DNA of 48,244 nucleotides, taken from assembly GCA_003166475.1 (NCBI GenBank), contig PMVV01000355.1, positions 1,966-50,209 on the forward strand. The letters run 5' to 3'. Below, one piece after another: positions 9,819-18,888 of this stretch. The stretch's first letter is position 1. The number at the start of each line of letters is the position of its first letter. Both the position numbers and the translations under genes were made by a program. This DNA comes from Bryobacterales bacterium (GTDB lineage: Bacteria; Acidobacteriota; Terriglobia; Bryobacterales; Bryobacteraceae). The notes under the pieces were generated by a model. It did not search any database and was not told the origin of the DNA. It saw nothing but the letters and a program-made list of their open reading frames with translations.

Positions 9819-9903
9819 GGAGGGCGGGCAATCTTGCCCGCAGCCGGCTTTTAGCCGGCTTGGCCGCCTGAAAGGCGGCTGCGGCCAAGATTGGCCGCCC
9901 TCC
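9819..9903. repeat. REPIN-like inverted dimer of the palindromic repeat family
   Basis: 85 nt bounded by GGAGGGCGGGCAA...TTGGCCGCCCTCC; four successive hairpins; the second half is an inverted copy of the first with compensatory changes. Confidence 0.85.
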
Positions 9904-9914
9904 AGCGAGAGACT

Positions 9915-10385
9915 CTACTGGCGATCGAAGACGATCGTCTGTTCCGCTGTCACCGCGCCCGTCATGTGGCGCCGCAGCGTGATCGTTTTACCGTCCGCGG
10001 AAAGCGACCAGCGATCCTGGATGGCGGCCTGGCGCAAAGCAAAAACCTGGCTGTCGATCACCAGTTCATCGCCTTCCCAGTGGGCCGTGCTCTTCACCAG
10101 ATTGCCGCGGACATGGTTTTCGCACTCCTTGCCGTCGATGGTGTAGAGCATGTCGTATTCGCTCTCGCCGCCGCGGCGGAGTTTTTGCGCGATGGTGTCC
10201 TTCAGATTCACGCCGTCGAGGCTGATTTTATCTAGCCGGCTCTCGGACACCGGTCCGGTCCCGAAATCGCTTCTGGCCGGATTCATCTTCCAGACGCCGT
10301 TCAGGTTCGGCTTGGTTTCGCCATTTGCCAATGCGGAGGCCATAATCAATGGGACCACCATTCGTCTTCGAAGATCGCGCCGCAC
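9915..10385 (-). CDS. Small secreted protein, tandem paralog 4 (most divergent)
   Basis: Aligns by eye to the three upstream ORFs: LNGVWKMNPARSDFGTGPVSESRLDKIS...WEGDELVIDS...DRWSLSADGKTITLRRH. Confidence 0.8.
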   Translation of the reverse strand: MRRDLRRRMVVPLIMASALANGETKPNLNGVWKMNPARSDFGTGPVSESRLDKISLDGVNLKDTIAQKLRRGGESEYDMLYTIDGKECENHVRGNLVKSTAHWEGDELVIDSQVFALRQAAIQDRWSLSADGKTITLRRHMTGAVTAEQTIVFDRQ

Positions 10386-10394
10386 GCCGATACC

Positions 10395-10871
10395 CTACTG
10401 CTTCTCCAGCACGATCTTCTGATTCGTCTCGCCCATGGGGCTGTTCACGTGCCGCAGGATGGTAAGCGTTTTGCCGTCCGCCGAGAGCGACCAGCGATCC
10501 GTTAGCGTCACTTCCCCGCCTTCAAACGATGTCTTGCCGGCGATTGCCAGTTCATCCCCCTCCCACTTGGCCGTCGACTTGATTTGGTTGTCGCGGACGC
10601 TGTTGGTAGTTTCCTTGCCATCGGTCGAGTACTTCATTTCGGCGGTCACCTCGCCCATTGGTCCGCTTTGGGTGACGGAGTCTTTCAGGTCCGGATCCTG
10701 GTGGGTGATCTTGTCGGTGCGGGCTTCGGGCGCCGGCATCGGTCCGAAATTGCTTTTGCCCGCGTTCAACTTCCAGGTGCCGCTGAAATTGGGCTTGGCC
10801 TGCGCCTGGAGCAGTCCGAACGCGGCGGCCAGGAGCGCCACGGAAAACACCCGGCAGGTATGGCTGCGCAT
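10395..10871 (-). CDS. Small secreted protein, tandem paralog 3
   Basis: Signal peptide then PNFSGTWKLNAGKSNFGPMPAPEARTDKITHQDPDLKDS...WEGDELAIAG...DRWSLSADGKTLTILRHVN. Confidence 0.85.
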   Translation of the reverse strand: MRSHTCRVFSVALLAAAFGLLQAQAKPNFSGTWKLNAGKSNFGPMPAPEARTDKITHQDPDLKDSVTQSGPMGEVTAEMKYSTDGKETTNSVRDNQIKSTAKWEGDELAIAGKTSFEGGEVTLTDRWSLSADGKTLTILRHVNSPMGETNQKIVLEKQ

Positions 10872-10878
10872 GATTCTC

Positions 10879-11355
10879 CTATTGTTTGTCGAACACCAGC
10901 TTGATATCGAAATCGCCGCCGCCGGCGGATATGTGCCGTTGGAGGGTCATGGTTTTTCCGCCATCGGCGAGCGTCCAGCGATCTTTGGCGGTGAAGTCGT
11001 TCCCGCCGGACGAACCTTTAGTGTCGGAAACCAGGTCGCCGCCCTCCCACTTGAACGTACTCTTAGCCTCCTCGCCGTCCGGGTGATTCACGCACTCCTT
11101 GCCATCGGTGGTGAAGACCAGATCGTAGGTCGCGTCCCCGGTCCCTCCGGTCTGGACCAGATTGACCCTCAGGCTGGGATCTTCATGGGCGATCTTCAGG
11201 ACCATGCTATCGGGCGGCGGCATGGGGCCGAAATCGGTCTTGCCGGCGTTGATCTTCCAGGTACCGCTGAAGTCGGTTTTCGCCTGGGCCTGAACCAGCC
11301 CAAGAGCCAGCGTCAGCAGCGCCAAAGAAAACAGTCCGAACGTGAATTTGCGCAC
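10879..11355 (-). CDS. Small secreted protein, tandem paralog 2
   Basis: Signal peptide then TDFSGTWKINAGKTDFGPMPPPDSMVLKIAHEDPSL...KWEGGDLVSDT...DRWTLADGGKTMTLQRHIS. Confidence 0.85.
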   Translation of the reverse strand: MRKFTFGLFSLALLTLALGLVQAQAKTDFSGTWKINAGKTDFGPMPPPDSMVLKIAHEDPSLRVNLVQTGGTGDATYDLVFTTDGKECVNHPDGEEAKSTFKWEGGDLVSDTKGSSGGNDFTAKDRWTLADGGKTMTLQRHISAGGGDFDIKLVFDKQ

Positions 11356-11365
11356 GGAAACGCCC

Positions 11366-11857
11366 CTATTGCTTGTCGAACACTTCCTTCACGTCGCCCT
11401 CGCCCATGGCGCTGGAGAAGTGCGTCGTGACGGTCAGAGTCTTTCCATCGGCGGAAAGGGTCCAACGGGCTTTGGCGGTAAAATCGTTCCCGCCGAAGGA
11501 TCCCTTGGTGTCCACCGCCAAATCGTCGCCGTCCCATTTCAGCGTGCTCTTGAACTCGTTGTCGCCCATCTTATTTACGCATTCCTTGCCGTCCGTCGTG
11601 TAGCTGACGTCGTAAGTCACGTCGCCCCCCATCCCTCCGGTGGAGGCGACGTTGGCCTTCAGGCTGGGATCCTGGTGCGTGATCTTGTCGGTACGGGTGT
11701 CGGGCGGCGGCATAGGGCCGAAATCGCTCTTCGCCGCATTGAGTTTCCAGGTACCGCTGAAATCGGATTTGGCCTGGGCCTGGGCGAGTCCAAAAGCCAA
11801 GGTCAAGAGCGTCAAAGAAAAGAGTGTGGCAGATTGCCTGATCGTAAAGCTGCGCAT
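11366..11857 (-). CDS. Small secreted protein, tandem paralog 1
   Basis: ATG at 11857; signal peptide then SDFSGTWKLNAAKSDFGPMPPPDTRTDKITHQDPSLKAN...KWDGDDLAVDT...ARWTLSADGKTLTVTTHFS. Confidence 0.85.
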   Translation of the reverse strand: MRSFTIRQSATLFSLTLLTLAFGLAQAQAKSDFSGTWKLNAAKSDFGPMPPPDTRTDKITHQDPSLKANVASTGGMGGDVTYDVSYTTDGKECVNKMGDNEFKSTLKWDGDDLAVDTKGSFGGNDFTAKARWTLSADGKTLTVTTHFSSAMGEGDVKEVFDKQ

Positions 11858-11988
11858 GAAGCCTCCTTTTGGAGATGGTAGCAAGGAAATGGCCGGGCGT
11901 GCATGAAGAGGACGTGCTCGGGGGGCGGTACGCGACAAAAAAAGCTTGGTAAGCTGCGGCCGATTGCAGCGCAGCCGCAACCAAAAGA

Positions 11989-12030
11989 GGCGGCCTGAGA
12001 GGCCGCCGCAGGCTTAGAGCCTGCCCCACG
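11989..12030. repeat. Two-hairpin palindromic repeat, copy B
   Basis: GGCGGCCTGAGAGGCCGCCGCAGGCTTAGAGCCTGCCCCACG; differs from copy A only in the second loop. Confidence 0.9.
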
Positions 12031-12058
12031 AAAAACCGGCGCTCGCTGCGCGCGCCTG

Positions 12059-14500
12059 CTACTCTTCGCGTAACGCCACCATGGGATCGACGCCGGTGGC
12101 GCGCCGCGCTGGAATAATCGTCGCGGCGCAGACCACCGCCGCCAGGATCGCCGCCACCGAACCGAACGTGAGGGCGTCGGTGGCGCTCACTCCGAACAGC
12201 AGGCTGGCCATCACCCGCGTCAGAGCGGCCGAGCCGATCAAGCCCGCCACGATGCCCACCGCGGCGAGCACCATACCCTGCCGCACCACCAGGCCGAGAA
12301 TGTCGCCGGGCTGCGCCCCCAATGCCACGCGCACGCCGATATCGTGGGTGCTTTGCGTGACCAGGTAAGACATCACGCCGTACACGCCCACAGCCGCCAG
12401 CAACAAGGCGAAGGCCGCAAATGCGCCCAGCATGGCGCTGGCGAAGCGCTGGCGGGCCAACGAATCGTACAGCCGCTCGTCCATCGTGCGGATGTCGTAG
12501 ACCGGCACGCCGGCATCGACAGCGTGAATCTCGCGGACGATGGCGTTGGCGAGGTCGGCCGGATTCGAGGAGGTGCGCGCCACCAGATACATCCATTGGC
12601 TGGGCGCCTGCTGATGCGGGAAATACACAACGATTTTGCTGCCGCTATCGAGGCCATACTGCTTGACCATCCCCACCACGCCGGCGATCGTCAGGGGCTT
12701 CTTCGGATCGAACCAGAGATGCTTGCCAATGGGATTGTCGCGCGGCCAGAAACGCTGCGCGAACTGTTCGTCGATAATCGCCACCTGCTGGCCGTCGATG
12801 GTGTCGTGATCGTCGAAATAGCGGCCCTTCAGCAAGGGAATCTTCATGGCGCGAAAGTAATCCGTGCTGGCCGTCCGCAAGTCTACTTGCAATTCCTGGC
12901 CCGGCGGCGGAGTGTAGCCCTCCACGTTGATGCCGCCCCATCCTACCCCGCCGGTGAGAGGCAGTGGCGTCACCAAGCCTTGCGCCATCACTCCGGGCAG
13001 ATGGCCGACGCGATCGCCGATTTCGCGATAGAACTGGGCGACCGCTTTGCCATCGCGATACTTCGGGCGGTTGGTCGCCATTTGCATCGAAAGCACGTGA
13101 TCGGCCGCGAATCCCGGCGGCACGTTCTGAAGCCGCACAAAGCTGCGGATCAGCAGTCCCGCGCCTATCAGAAGCATCAGTGAAAACGCCAGTTCGCAGA
13201 TCACCAACAGGCCGCGCAGCCCATGCCGCGCGACCAACAGGCCGCTATCGGTCTGCCCGCTGCGTCCGCCCGACTTGAGAGACGTGTTCAGGTCCAGCTT
13301 GATAGCGCGCCACACCGGGGCCAGCCCGAATAGAAGCCCGGCCACCGCGGAGACCCCGAAGGTGAATAGCAGCACGGAGCCGTTGATGGAGATCTCGTCC
13401 AGCCTGGGAATGTTGCCGGGATTGATGGCGCGCATCAGGCGAAGGCTTGCCTGCGCAATTGCCAGGCCGGCCGTGCCACCCAGCACCGCCAGCAGCAGGC
13501 TTTCGGTCAACAACTGCCGCGCGAGACGCTGCCATCCCGCGCCCAAGGCCGTGCGGATGGCCACTTCCTTCTCGCGCCCCGCCGCGCGCGTCAACAGCAG
13601 ATTGGCGACGTTGGCGCAGGCGCTCAGCAGGACCAACGCCACCGATCCGAGCAACACCAGCATGGCGCGCCGCACGTCGCCCACCACCTGGTCGAGCAGC
13701 CCGACCACCGTCATGCCGAAGGTGCGGTCGCGCTTGTCCTTCTGACGGATGCGGCTGGCGATGATATCGATATCGGCTTGCGCCTGCTGAACCGTCACGC
13801 CGGGCTTCAGCTTCACGATCAGGTTGTAATTCTCATCGCCGCGCCGCTGGACCGCGTCCGCGCCCAATGGGAAGGGAAGGAAGATGTCCATTTTGTCCAT
13901 GGGGCCCTCGGCCGGCATCACTTCGGAGTTGAGCCGGAATTCGGGCCGCAACACTCCGGCCACGGTGCATTGGTTTCCGCTGAGCGTAATACTGCGGCCG
14001 ATGACCTTGGCATCGGAGTTGAACAGACGTTTCCAGAGGTTGTAACTAAGGATGGCGACCTGCGGCTTGCCTGGTTTGTCCTCTTCGGGAAGCAGCAGGC
14101 GGCCCAGCAGCGGCCGCGCGCCCAGCATGTGCAAAAGACCGGACGAGGTGAGCATGCCGTCGACCCGCTCGGGTTGGTCGAGTCCGGTGAGCGTGAAGCT
14201 GGTGAGCCGCGAAATGGACATCTCCTCGAACGAGTGGTTTTCGTTTTGGATGTCGATGTACTGGCCCGGCGACGGCCAGTCGCGGTAGATGCCGATACCC
14301 GGCGAATGCAGCCATACGGCGGCCAGCCGTTCCGGCTGCGGATAGGGCAGCGGACGCAGCATAAGCGCATCCACCGCGCTGAAGACCGCCGAATTCGCGC
14401 CGATCCCGATCGCCAGGGACAGCACGATCACGAGGGTCATGCCGAAGTTTTTGCGCAGCATGCGCAGCGCGTAACGGAAATCCTGTAACAATGAGTGCAT
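12059..14500 (-). CDS. ABC transporter permease, FtsX/MacB-like, acidobacterial ADOP type
   Basis: [63 protein letters not shown]; duplicated FtsX-like membrane segments; C-term [15 protein letters not shown]. Confidence 0.95.
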   Translation of the reverse strand: MHSLLQDFRYALRMLRKNFGMTLVIVLSLAIGIGANSAVFSAVDALMLRPLPYPQPERLAAVWLHSPGIGIYRDWPSPGQYIDIQNENHSFEEMSISRLTSFTLTGLDQPERVDGMLTSSGLLHMLGARPLLGRLLLPEEDKPGKPQVAILSYNLWKRLFNSDAKVIGRSITLSGNQCTVAGVLRPEFRLNSEVMPAEGPMDKMDIFLPFPLGADAVQRRGDENYNLIVKLKPGVTVQQAQADIDIIASRIRQKDKRDRTFGMTVVGLLDQVVGDVRRAMLVLLGSVALVLLSACANVANLLLTRAAGREKEVAIRTALGAGWQRLARQLLTESLLLAVLGGTAGLAIAQASLRLMRAINPGNIPRLDEISINGSVLLFTFGVSAVAGLLFGLAPVWRAIKLDLNTSLKSGGRSGQTDSGLLVARHGLRGLLVICELAFSLMLLIGAGLLIRSFVRLQNVPPGFAADHVLSMQMATNRPKYRDGKAVAQFYREIGDRVGHLPGVMAQGLVTPLPLTGGVGWGGINVEGYTPPPGQELQVDLRTASTDYFRAMKIPLLKGRYFDDHDTIDGQQVAIIDEQFAQRFWPRDNPIGKHLWFDPKKPLTIAGVVGMVKQYGLDSGSKIVVYFPHQQAPSQWMYLVARTSSNPADLANAIVREIHAVDAGVPVYDIRTMDERLYDSLARQRFASAMLGAFAAFALLLAAVGVYGVMSYLVTQSTHDIGVRVALGAQPGDILGLVVRQGMVLAAVGIVAGLIGSAALTRVMASLLFGVSATDALTFGSVAAILAAVVCAATIIPARRATGVDPMVALREE

Positions 14501-14550
14501 GATTCAATACTATGACGCGCCAGCGCGATTATTGGTGGGGGCCAAAGACA

Positions 14551-14943
14551 ATGCATGCAAGCGGAACATTTGAAGTGAAGCTGACTCCTCAGCCGGGGGA
14601 CGAGCAAGCTCCAGGCGTCGGCAGGATGGCCATCGAAAAACAGTTCCGTGGCGATCTGGAGGCCGTGAGCCGTGGGCAGATGCTGGCCGCTGTAACCAGC
14701 GTGAAAGGCTCAGCCGGTTATGTCGCGATCAAGCAGGTCACCGGAGGTTTGCACGGCCGCAGTGGCGCATTCGTGCTGCAGCACAGCGGCACGATGACGC
14801 GCGGGACGCCGCAGTTGCTCGTCAGCGTGGTGCCGGATTCCGGCACCGGGCAGTTGGCGGGTCTGGCCGGCACGCTGACCATCACTATCGCGGACGGAAA
14901 GCACTCGTACGATTTGGAGTACACGCTGGGGGAAACGCGATAA
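14551..14943 (+). CDS. DUF3224-family protein
   Basis: [13 protein letters not shown]...[22 protein letters not shown]...[30 protein letters not shown]...[14 protein letters not shown]. Confidence 0.85.
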   Translation: MHASGTFEVKLTPQPGDEQAPGVGRMAIEKQFRGDLEAVSRGQMLAAVTSVKGSAGYVAIKQVTGGLHGRSGAFVLQHSGTMTRGTPQLLVSVVPDSGTGQLAGLAGTLTITIADGKHSYDLEYTLGETR

Positions 14944-14970
14944 GACGGTGGGGCGGGCGGAAACCAGGTC

Positions 14971-15026
14971 GGAGGGCGGGCAATCTTGCCCGCAGCCGGC
15001 TTTTAGCCGGCTTCTGGCAGCCCTCC
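14971..15026. repeat. Palindromic repeat family, single (half) unit
   Basis: GGAGGGCGGGCAATCTTGCCCGCAGCCGGCTTTTAGCCGGCTT is identical to the first half of the 9819 element, then a short non-homologous end with CCCTCC. Confidence 0.85.
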
Positions 15027-15059
15027 AATTTCAATAACTTACGGTGAGTTTTCGACCGT

Positions 15060-15184
15060 GTGGCGGGTCTCCAGCCCCGCCGTTCTCTCCAGAAACCCAC
15101 CCACCCATTGATTCTGCGGAGTGCGGGGCTGAAGTCCCGCGCGGGATAAATCCCGCCCCCCAGGACCTTGAGTCCCGCCCCACC
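15060..15184. repeat. Divergent multi-hairpin copies of the palindromic repeat family in a convergent intergenic region
   Basis: GGCGGGTCTCCAGCCCCGCC, GCGGGGCTGAAGTCCCGC, GCGGGATAAATCCCGC and CCAGGACCTTGAGTCCCGCCCCAC: serial hairpins ending in the family motif GCCCCAC. Confidence 0.6.
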
Positions 15185-15191
15185 AAGACTG

Positions 15192-16190
15192 TCAGGGCGA
15201 ACGCAGTATCCATGCGGCCGCTTCGGCGAACGTTGCCAAGCCGCCTGCGCCCACCAGCACCTGAGAGCAACCGGCGCTTCGACCGGCTATCGCATCGACA
15301 TCGCGATCTCCCACCATGAAGCACCGCTGGGCTTCCATGCCAAACTCGCGCATCGCCCGCAGCAGCAACCCCGGCGCCGGCTTGCGGCAATCGCAGGCGT
15401 CCGCCGCCGAATGCGGGCAATAGTAGATGCGCGAGATGGTGACGCCAAATGGCGTGAGCAGGCGAAACAACGCGGCATTCACCGCGATGAATTCGCGCGT
15501 GGAGAAGTAGCCGAGACCGATGCCTTGCTGGTTGGTGACAATGACCAGCCTGTAGCCGGCCCGCTGCAATTCGGCGAGTCCTTCTCCCACGCCGGGCAAC
15601 AACTCAGCCTCGCGCGGATCGCTCAGGTAGGGGCTGTCCTTGAGCAGGGTGCCATCGCGGTCGAGAAACACGATCCCCTTGGCTGGCGCGTCGTTCGGCG
15701 GGGAAGGTGGCGCGAGCCGCTCCACCGCCAGGATGCGCTCCACGATCTGGCTGGTACTGACCTGGTGGCTGACCGGTATGGTGACGACTTGGCCGCCATA
15801 CGCCATCACTGCGTCCGCCGAATGCAGTTGGCGCGTGCTATAGTCGCCGCCCTTGATATAGAAATCCGGCTTCCAGCGCTGAATCTGCGCCAGGGGCCGC
15901 AGGTCGTTCAGGATCGTCACCGCATCGACCGATTCCAGCGCGGCCACCACGCTCATCCTCTCCAGTTCGGAGCAGATAGGCCGGTGGGGGTCTTTGTATT
16001 GGCGAATCGACCAATCGGAATTGACCGCGACCAGCAGCGCATCGCACCGGCCGCGGCTGCGCGCCAGGTAATCCACGTGGCCGGCATGCAGCAGATCGAA
16101 AGCGCCGCAGGTGTATCCGAACTTCCGGTTGGCGCTGCGTAGCGCGGCTACCCAGCCATCCACCTGGTCATTAGTGAGAATCTTTGTCAT
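15192..16190 (-). CDS. Bifunctional D-glycero-beta-D-manno-heptose 1-phosphate adenylyltransferase / GmhB-type HAD phosphatase
   Basis: N-term nucleotidyltransferase GAFDLLHAGHVDYLARSRGRCDALLVAVNSD; C-term HAD FLDRDGTLL, VTNQQGIGLG, zinc-type CPHSAADACDCRKP, MVGDRDVDAIAG. ATG at 16190 overlaps the upstream gene's stop. Confidence 0.9.
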   Translation of the reverse strand: MTKILTNDQVDGWVAALRSANRKFGYTCGAFDLLHAGHVDYLARSRGRCDALLVAVNSDWSIRQYKDPHRPICSELERMSVVAALESVDAVTILNDLRPLAQIQRWKPDFYIKGGDYSTRQLHSADAVMAYGGQVVTIPVSHQVSTSQIVERILAVERLAPPSPPNDAPAKGIVFLDRDGTLLKDSPYLSDPREAELLPGVGEGLAELQRAGYRLVIVTNQQGIGLGYFSTREFIAVNAALFRLLTPFGVTISRIYYCPHSAADACDCRKPAPGLLLRAMREFGMEAQRCFMVGDRDVDAIAGRSAGCSQVLVGAGGLATFAEAAAWILRSP

Positions 16191-17206
16191 GCGGAGACGC
16201 CGCGCTTGCCCCGGCGCAGACCGGCCATGGCCTTGGCGAGTTTCTCGCGCGAGATAGCCACGGTGCCGGATTCGCCAACCGCGAGGCCCGCCGCCAGGTT
16301 CGCCAGCCAAACGGCGTCGCCGAGGGGCGCTCCCGCCGCGAGCGCTACCGCCAGTGTAGCCAGGGCGGTATCGCCGGCGCCTGTCACGTCGTAGACTTCG
16401 CGGGCGAAGCTGGGAAAGTGCTCCTCCGGCATTTCCTCCGTCTGGGGCCGCAGCAGCGTCATGCCATCTTTGCCCTCGGTAACGACAATGGCCGTCGAGC
16501 CGGCGAGGCGCAGCAATTGCCGCGCGGCCTGCATGGTTTCTTCGTGCTGGCGGGCGGGCAACCCGGTGAGCAGGGCCAGTTCGCTCCGATTCGGCTTGAG
16601 AACCGTAGCGCCTCGATAGCGCTCGAAATCGGAGCCCTTCGGATCGACCACTACCGGCTTACCGTGGCGCACGGCAGCGGCGATAATCCCCTTGATTACG
16701 GGAGCGATCGCAAAGCCTTTGGCGTAGTCCGATACCAGGACGGCATCCACGCGCGGCATCAGACGCGCGGCGCGCTTGACCACCTCATCGGCCAAGCTGG
16801 CGTCGATCGGCGATGTATCTTCCTCGTCGATGCGAACGATTTGCTGGTCATGCGCCACGATGCGCAATTTCACCGTGGTGGGGCGCCCCGCGACGATCGA
16901 GAGGCACGCGCAATCGATGCCGCGCTGGGACAGCATTCCGCGCAGCTCCGCGCCCGCTTCGTCCTGGCCTGTGACGCCGAAGAGAGTCACGCGCGCGCCC
17001 AGCGCCGCCACATTGCATGCGGTATTCGCCGCGCCGCCTGGAACGCCGAACGCGCCGACCTTGCGCACGATGGGCACCGGCGCCTCGGGCGAGATGCGAT
17101 CCACGTCGCCCGACCAATAGCGGTCCAGCATCAGATCGCCGGCGACCAGCACACGCCTGCCGGCAAATGCGGCGACAGCCCTGGCGATGGCGGCGTTTGG
17201 CCTCAT
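16187..17206 (-). CDS. hldA: D-glycero-beta-D-manno-heptose-7-phosphate kinase (RfaE1/HldA domain, PfkB family)
   Basis: RVLVAGDLMLDRYWSGDVDRISPEAPVPIVR, GGAANTACNVAALGARVTLFGVTGQDEAG, DPKGSDFERYRGATVLKPNRSE, VYDVTGAGDTALATLAVALAAG. Confidence 0.93.
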   Translation of the reverse strand: MRPNAAIARAVAAFAGRRVLVAGDLMLDRYWSGDVDRISPEAPVPIVRKVGAFGVPGGAANTACNVAALGARVTLFGVTGQDEAGAELRGMLSQRGIDCACLSIVAGRPTTVKLRIVAHDQQIVRIDEEDTSPIDASLADEVVKRAARLMPRVDAVLVSDYAKGFAIAPVIKGIIAAAVRHGKPVVVDPKGSDFERYRGATVLKPNRSELALLTGLPARQHEETMQAARQLLRLAGSTAIVVTEGKDGMTLLRPQTEEMPEEHFPSFAREVYDVTGAGDTALATLAVALAAGAPLGDAVWLANLAAGLAVGESGTVAISREKLAKAMAGLRRGKRGVSA

Positions 17207-17235
17207 GCAGGCGATGGTAGCAGAAAGGCGGGAGA

Positions 17236-17280
17236 CAGAAGACAGAAGTCAGAAGTCAGAATTCCGCCTTCTGTCTTCTG
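17236..17280. terminator. 13-bp perfect inverted repeat between VOC gene and hldA
   Basis: CAGAAGACAGAAG ... CTTCTGTCTTCTG with an internal CAGAAGT tandem; no T tract, so terminator function is uncertain. Confidence 0.35.
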
Positions 17281-17285
17281 CATTC

Positions 17286-17696
17286 TCATCTCGGCATTTG
17301 CGCTACGCTCAGTACATTGCCGTCCGGATCTTTGAACCACGCTACTCGCGCGCCTGCGTGTACGGCGGCCACGCCGGGACCGCTCGGCGAAGTCCAGATG
17401 CCCATCTCGTCCTGGTCCTTCATCCAGGGATAGCGCTGGAACTCGACGCCGGCGCCCCGGAGATCCTTCACCGTTGCCGCAATGTCCTCAACCTCCCAGC
17501 CCAGCACGGTGAATTGCGGCGGCGTCCAGTCGGGCACCGGCGTGACGCGCAGAGTAGTTCCATTGGCGTCAAACACCATTGCGAATTGATCCTCGCCCAT
17601 CAACTGCAAGCCCAGCGTATCGCGATAGAACTTCCTGGCGGCGTCGCGGTCGCGGACCGCCGCAAAAGCTACGATTTTCTGTTTGCCCAGCATCAT
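17286..17696 (-). CDS. VOC family (glyoxalase/bleomycin-resistance-like) protein
   Basis: MMLGKQKIVAFAAVRDRDAARKFYRDTLGLQLMGEDQFAMVFDANGTTLRVTPV...ARVAWFKDPDGNVLSVAQ. ORF track extends it to 519 aa through an unrelated upstream region. Confidence 0.88.
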   Translation of the reverse strand: MMLGKQKIVAFAAVRDRDAARKFYRDTLGLQLMGEDQFAMVFDANGTTLRVTPVPDWTPPQFTVLGWEVEDIAATVKDLRGAGVEFQRYPWMKDQDEMGIWTSPSGPGVAAVHAGARVAWFKDPDGNVLSVAQMPR

Positions 17697-17703
17697 TCCC
17701 TCC

Positions 17704-17950
17704 CTATTTTGTGCTATCCGTTCGAATATAAATGGCTTCGTAGGCAGTGGTCCACGTCTTACCGGAATCCGCGGACTTTCGCCGCCATACCTTGACCCGA
17801 TTGGCGCCCTCTCTGGCGATGTCCATGCATGCACGTGGCCGTGGTTATCGACGTTGAGCTGCAGCCAGCGTTTGTCTTCGGCACTGTACGCATGCAGGTC
17901 CCTGGCGCTTCCGCTCCCCAGACCGTGCCCATGGCAAACATCGCGACAAC
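17704..17950 (-). pseudogene. Remnant of a small secreted-type protein with 'DSGKTW' C-terminal motif, frameshifted
   Basis: ARDLHAYSAEDKRWLQLNVDNHGHVHAW in one frame, then EGANRVKVWRRKSADSGKTWTTAYEAIYIRTDSTK* in another, with no ORF joining them. Confidence 0.5.
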
Positions 17951-18041
17951 CCGCCGCAACCCGCTCACATTGCCCATCACCACAGTCTGGACCATTCGAG
18001 GCTCTGTCGTAAGGCCCGCTGTGCGTCATAATATATCTCTC

Positions 18042-18836
18042 ATGCGACAAGGCCTCAGCGACTATTACGATCCCAAGGCCGGCACATCCATTTCCACGCT
18101 GGCCTACGAGTATCCCCCGGCTTTCCACGTGCCGGAGCACGCCCATGGCGCGGACCAGGTAATCTACGCCACGCGCGGCGTGATGGAGGTCTCCGTGGGC
18201 CAAAGTTTCTGGCTGATCCCTCGGCAGTTCGCCATCTGGATTCCAGCTCGGACCATGCACTCGATTCGCATGCCCGGAGCGGTGTCGATGCGCACGCTCT
18301 ATCTGCGGCGCGGCCTTGCGCCCCGGTTGCCCGCGACGTGCACGGTGCTGCACGTGACTCCGCTGCTGCGCGAGCTGATCGTGGAGGCAGTCCGGATCGG
18401 TCAGCTCCGCACACGCAACCGCCTGCGCCGCGCGCTGCGGGATCTGATAGTCGTCCACCTCGAAGGCGCATCCTCGATTCCCACATTCCTCACCCTGCCC
18501 AAAGACCCGCGCGCGCTGGCGGTGGCCCACGCGCTGATCGCCAATCAGGCGGACAATCCGTCGCTCGACTCGCTCTGCACCGCCGCCGGCGCCAGCGTGC
18601 GGACCATCGAGCGGGCGTTTCGCAGCGAGGTCGGCGCCGATTTTGCAACATGGCGCAGGCAAGCCCGCCTGATGAAAGCCGTGGAACTGCTGGCCGCGGG
18701 CAGCCTGGTGAAGCAAGCGGCCTTCGCGACCGGCTACCGGCAACCGAGCGCGTTTGTGGAGATGTTTCGCCGGACCTTCGGGGCCACGCCCAAAGCATGG
18801 GCAGCAGCGCTCGGGGGCGGCGGCAAGCCCGCATGA
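18042..18836 (+). CDS. AraC-family transcriptional regulator with cupin-like N-terminus
   Basis: Cupin-like PPAFHVPEHAHGADQVIYATRGVMEVSVG; AraC HTH LDSLCTAAGASVRTIERAFRSEVGADFATWRRQARLMKAVELLAAG...GYRQPSAFVEMFRRTFGATPKAW. ATG at 18042. Confidence 0.9.
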   Translation: MRQGLSDYYDPKAGTSISTLAYEYPPAFHVPEHAHGADQVIYATRGVMEVSVGQSFWLIPRQFAIWIPARTMHSIRMPGAVSMRTLYLRRGLAPRLPATCTVLHVTPLLRELIVEAVRIGQLRTRNRLRRALRDLIVVHLEGASSIPTFLTLPKDPRALAVAHALIANQADNPSLDSLCTAAGASVRTIERAFRSEVGADFATWRRQARLMKAVELLAAGSLVKQAAFATGYRQPSAFVEMFRRTFGATPKAWAAALGGGGKPA

Positions 18837-18888
18837 AAATCGCAAATTCGGTCAAGACGCGTGCGGCGCGGGGAATTATGCTGTGAGC

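Noticed and set aside
17697-18845. N-terminal 383 residues of the 519-aa minus-strand ORF ending in the VOC domain
   Set aside because: Antisense to the AraC regulator and running through a pseudogene remnant; the VOC protein starts at 17696.
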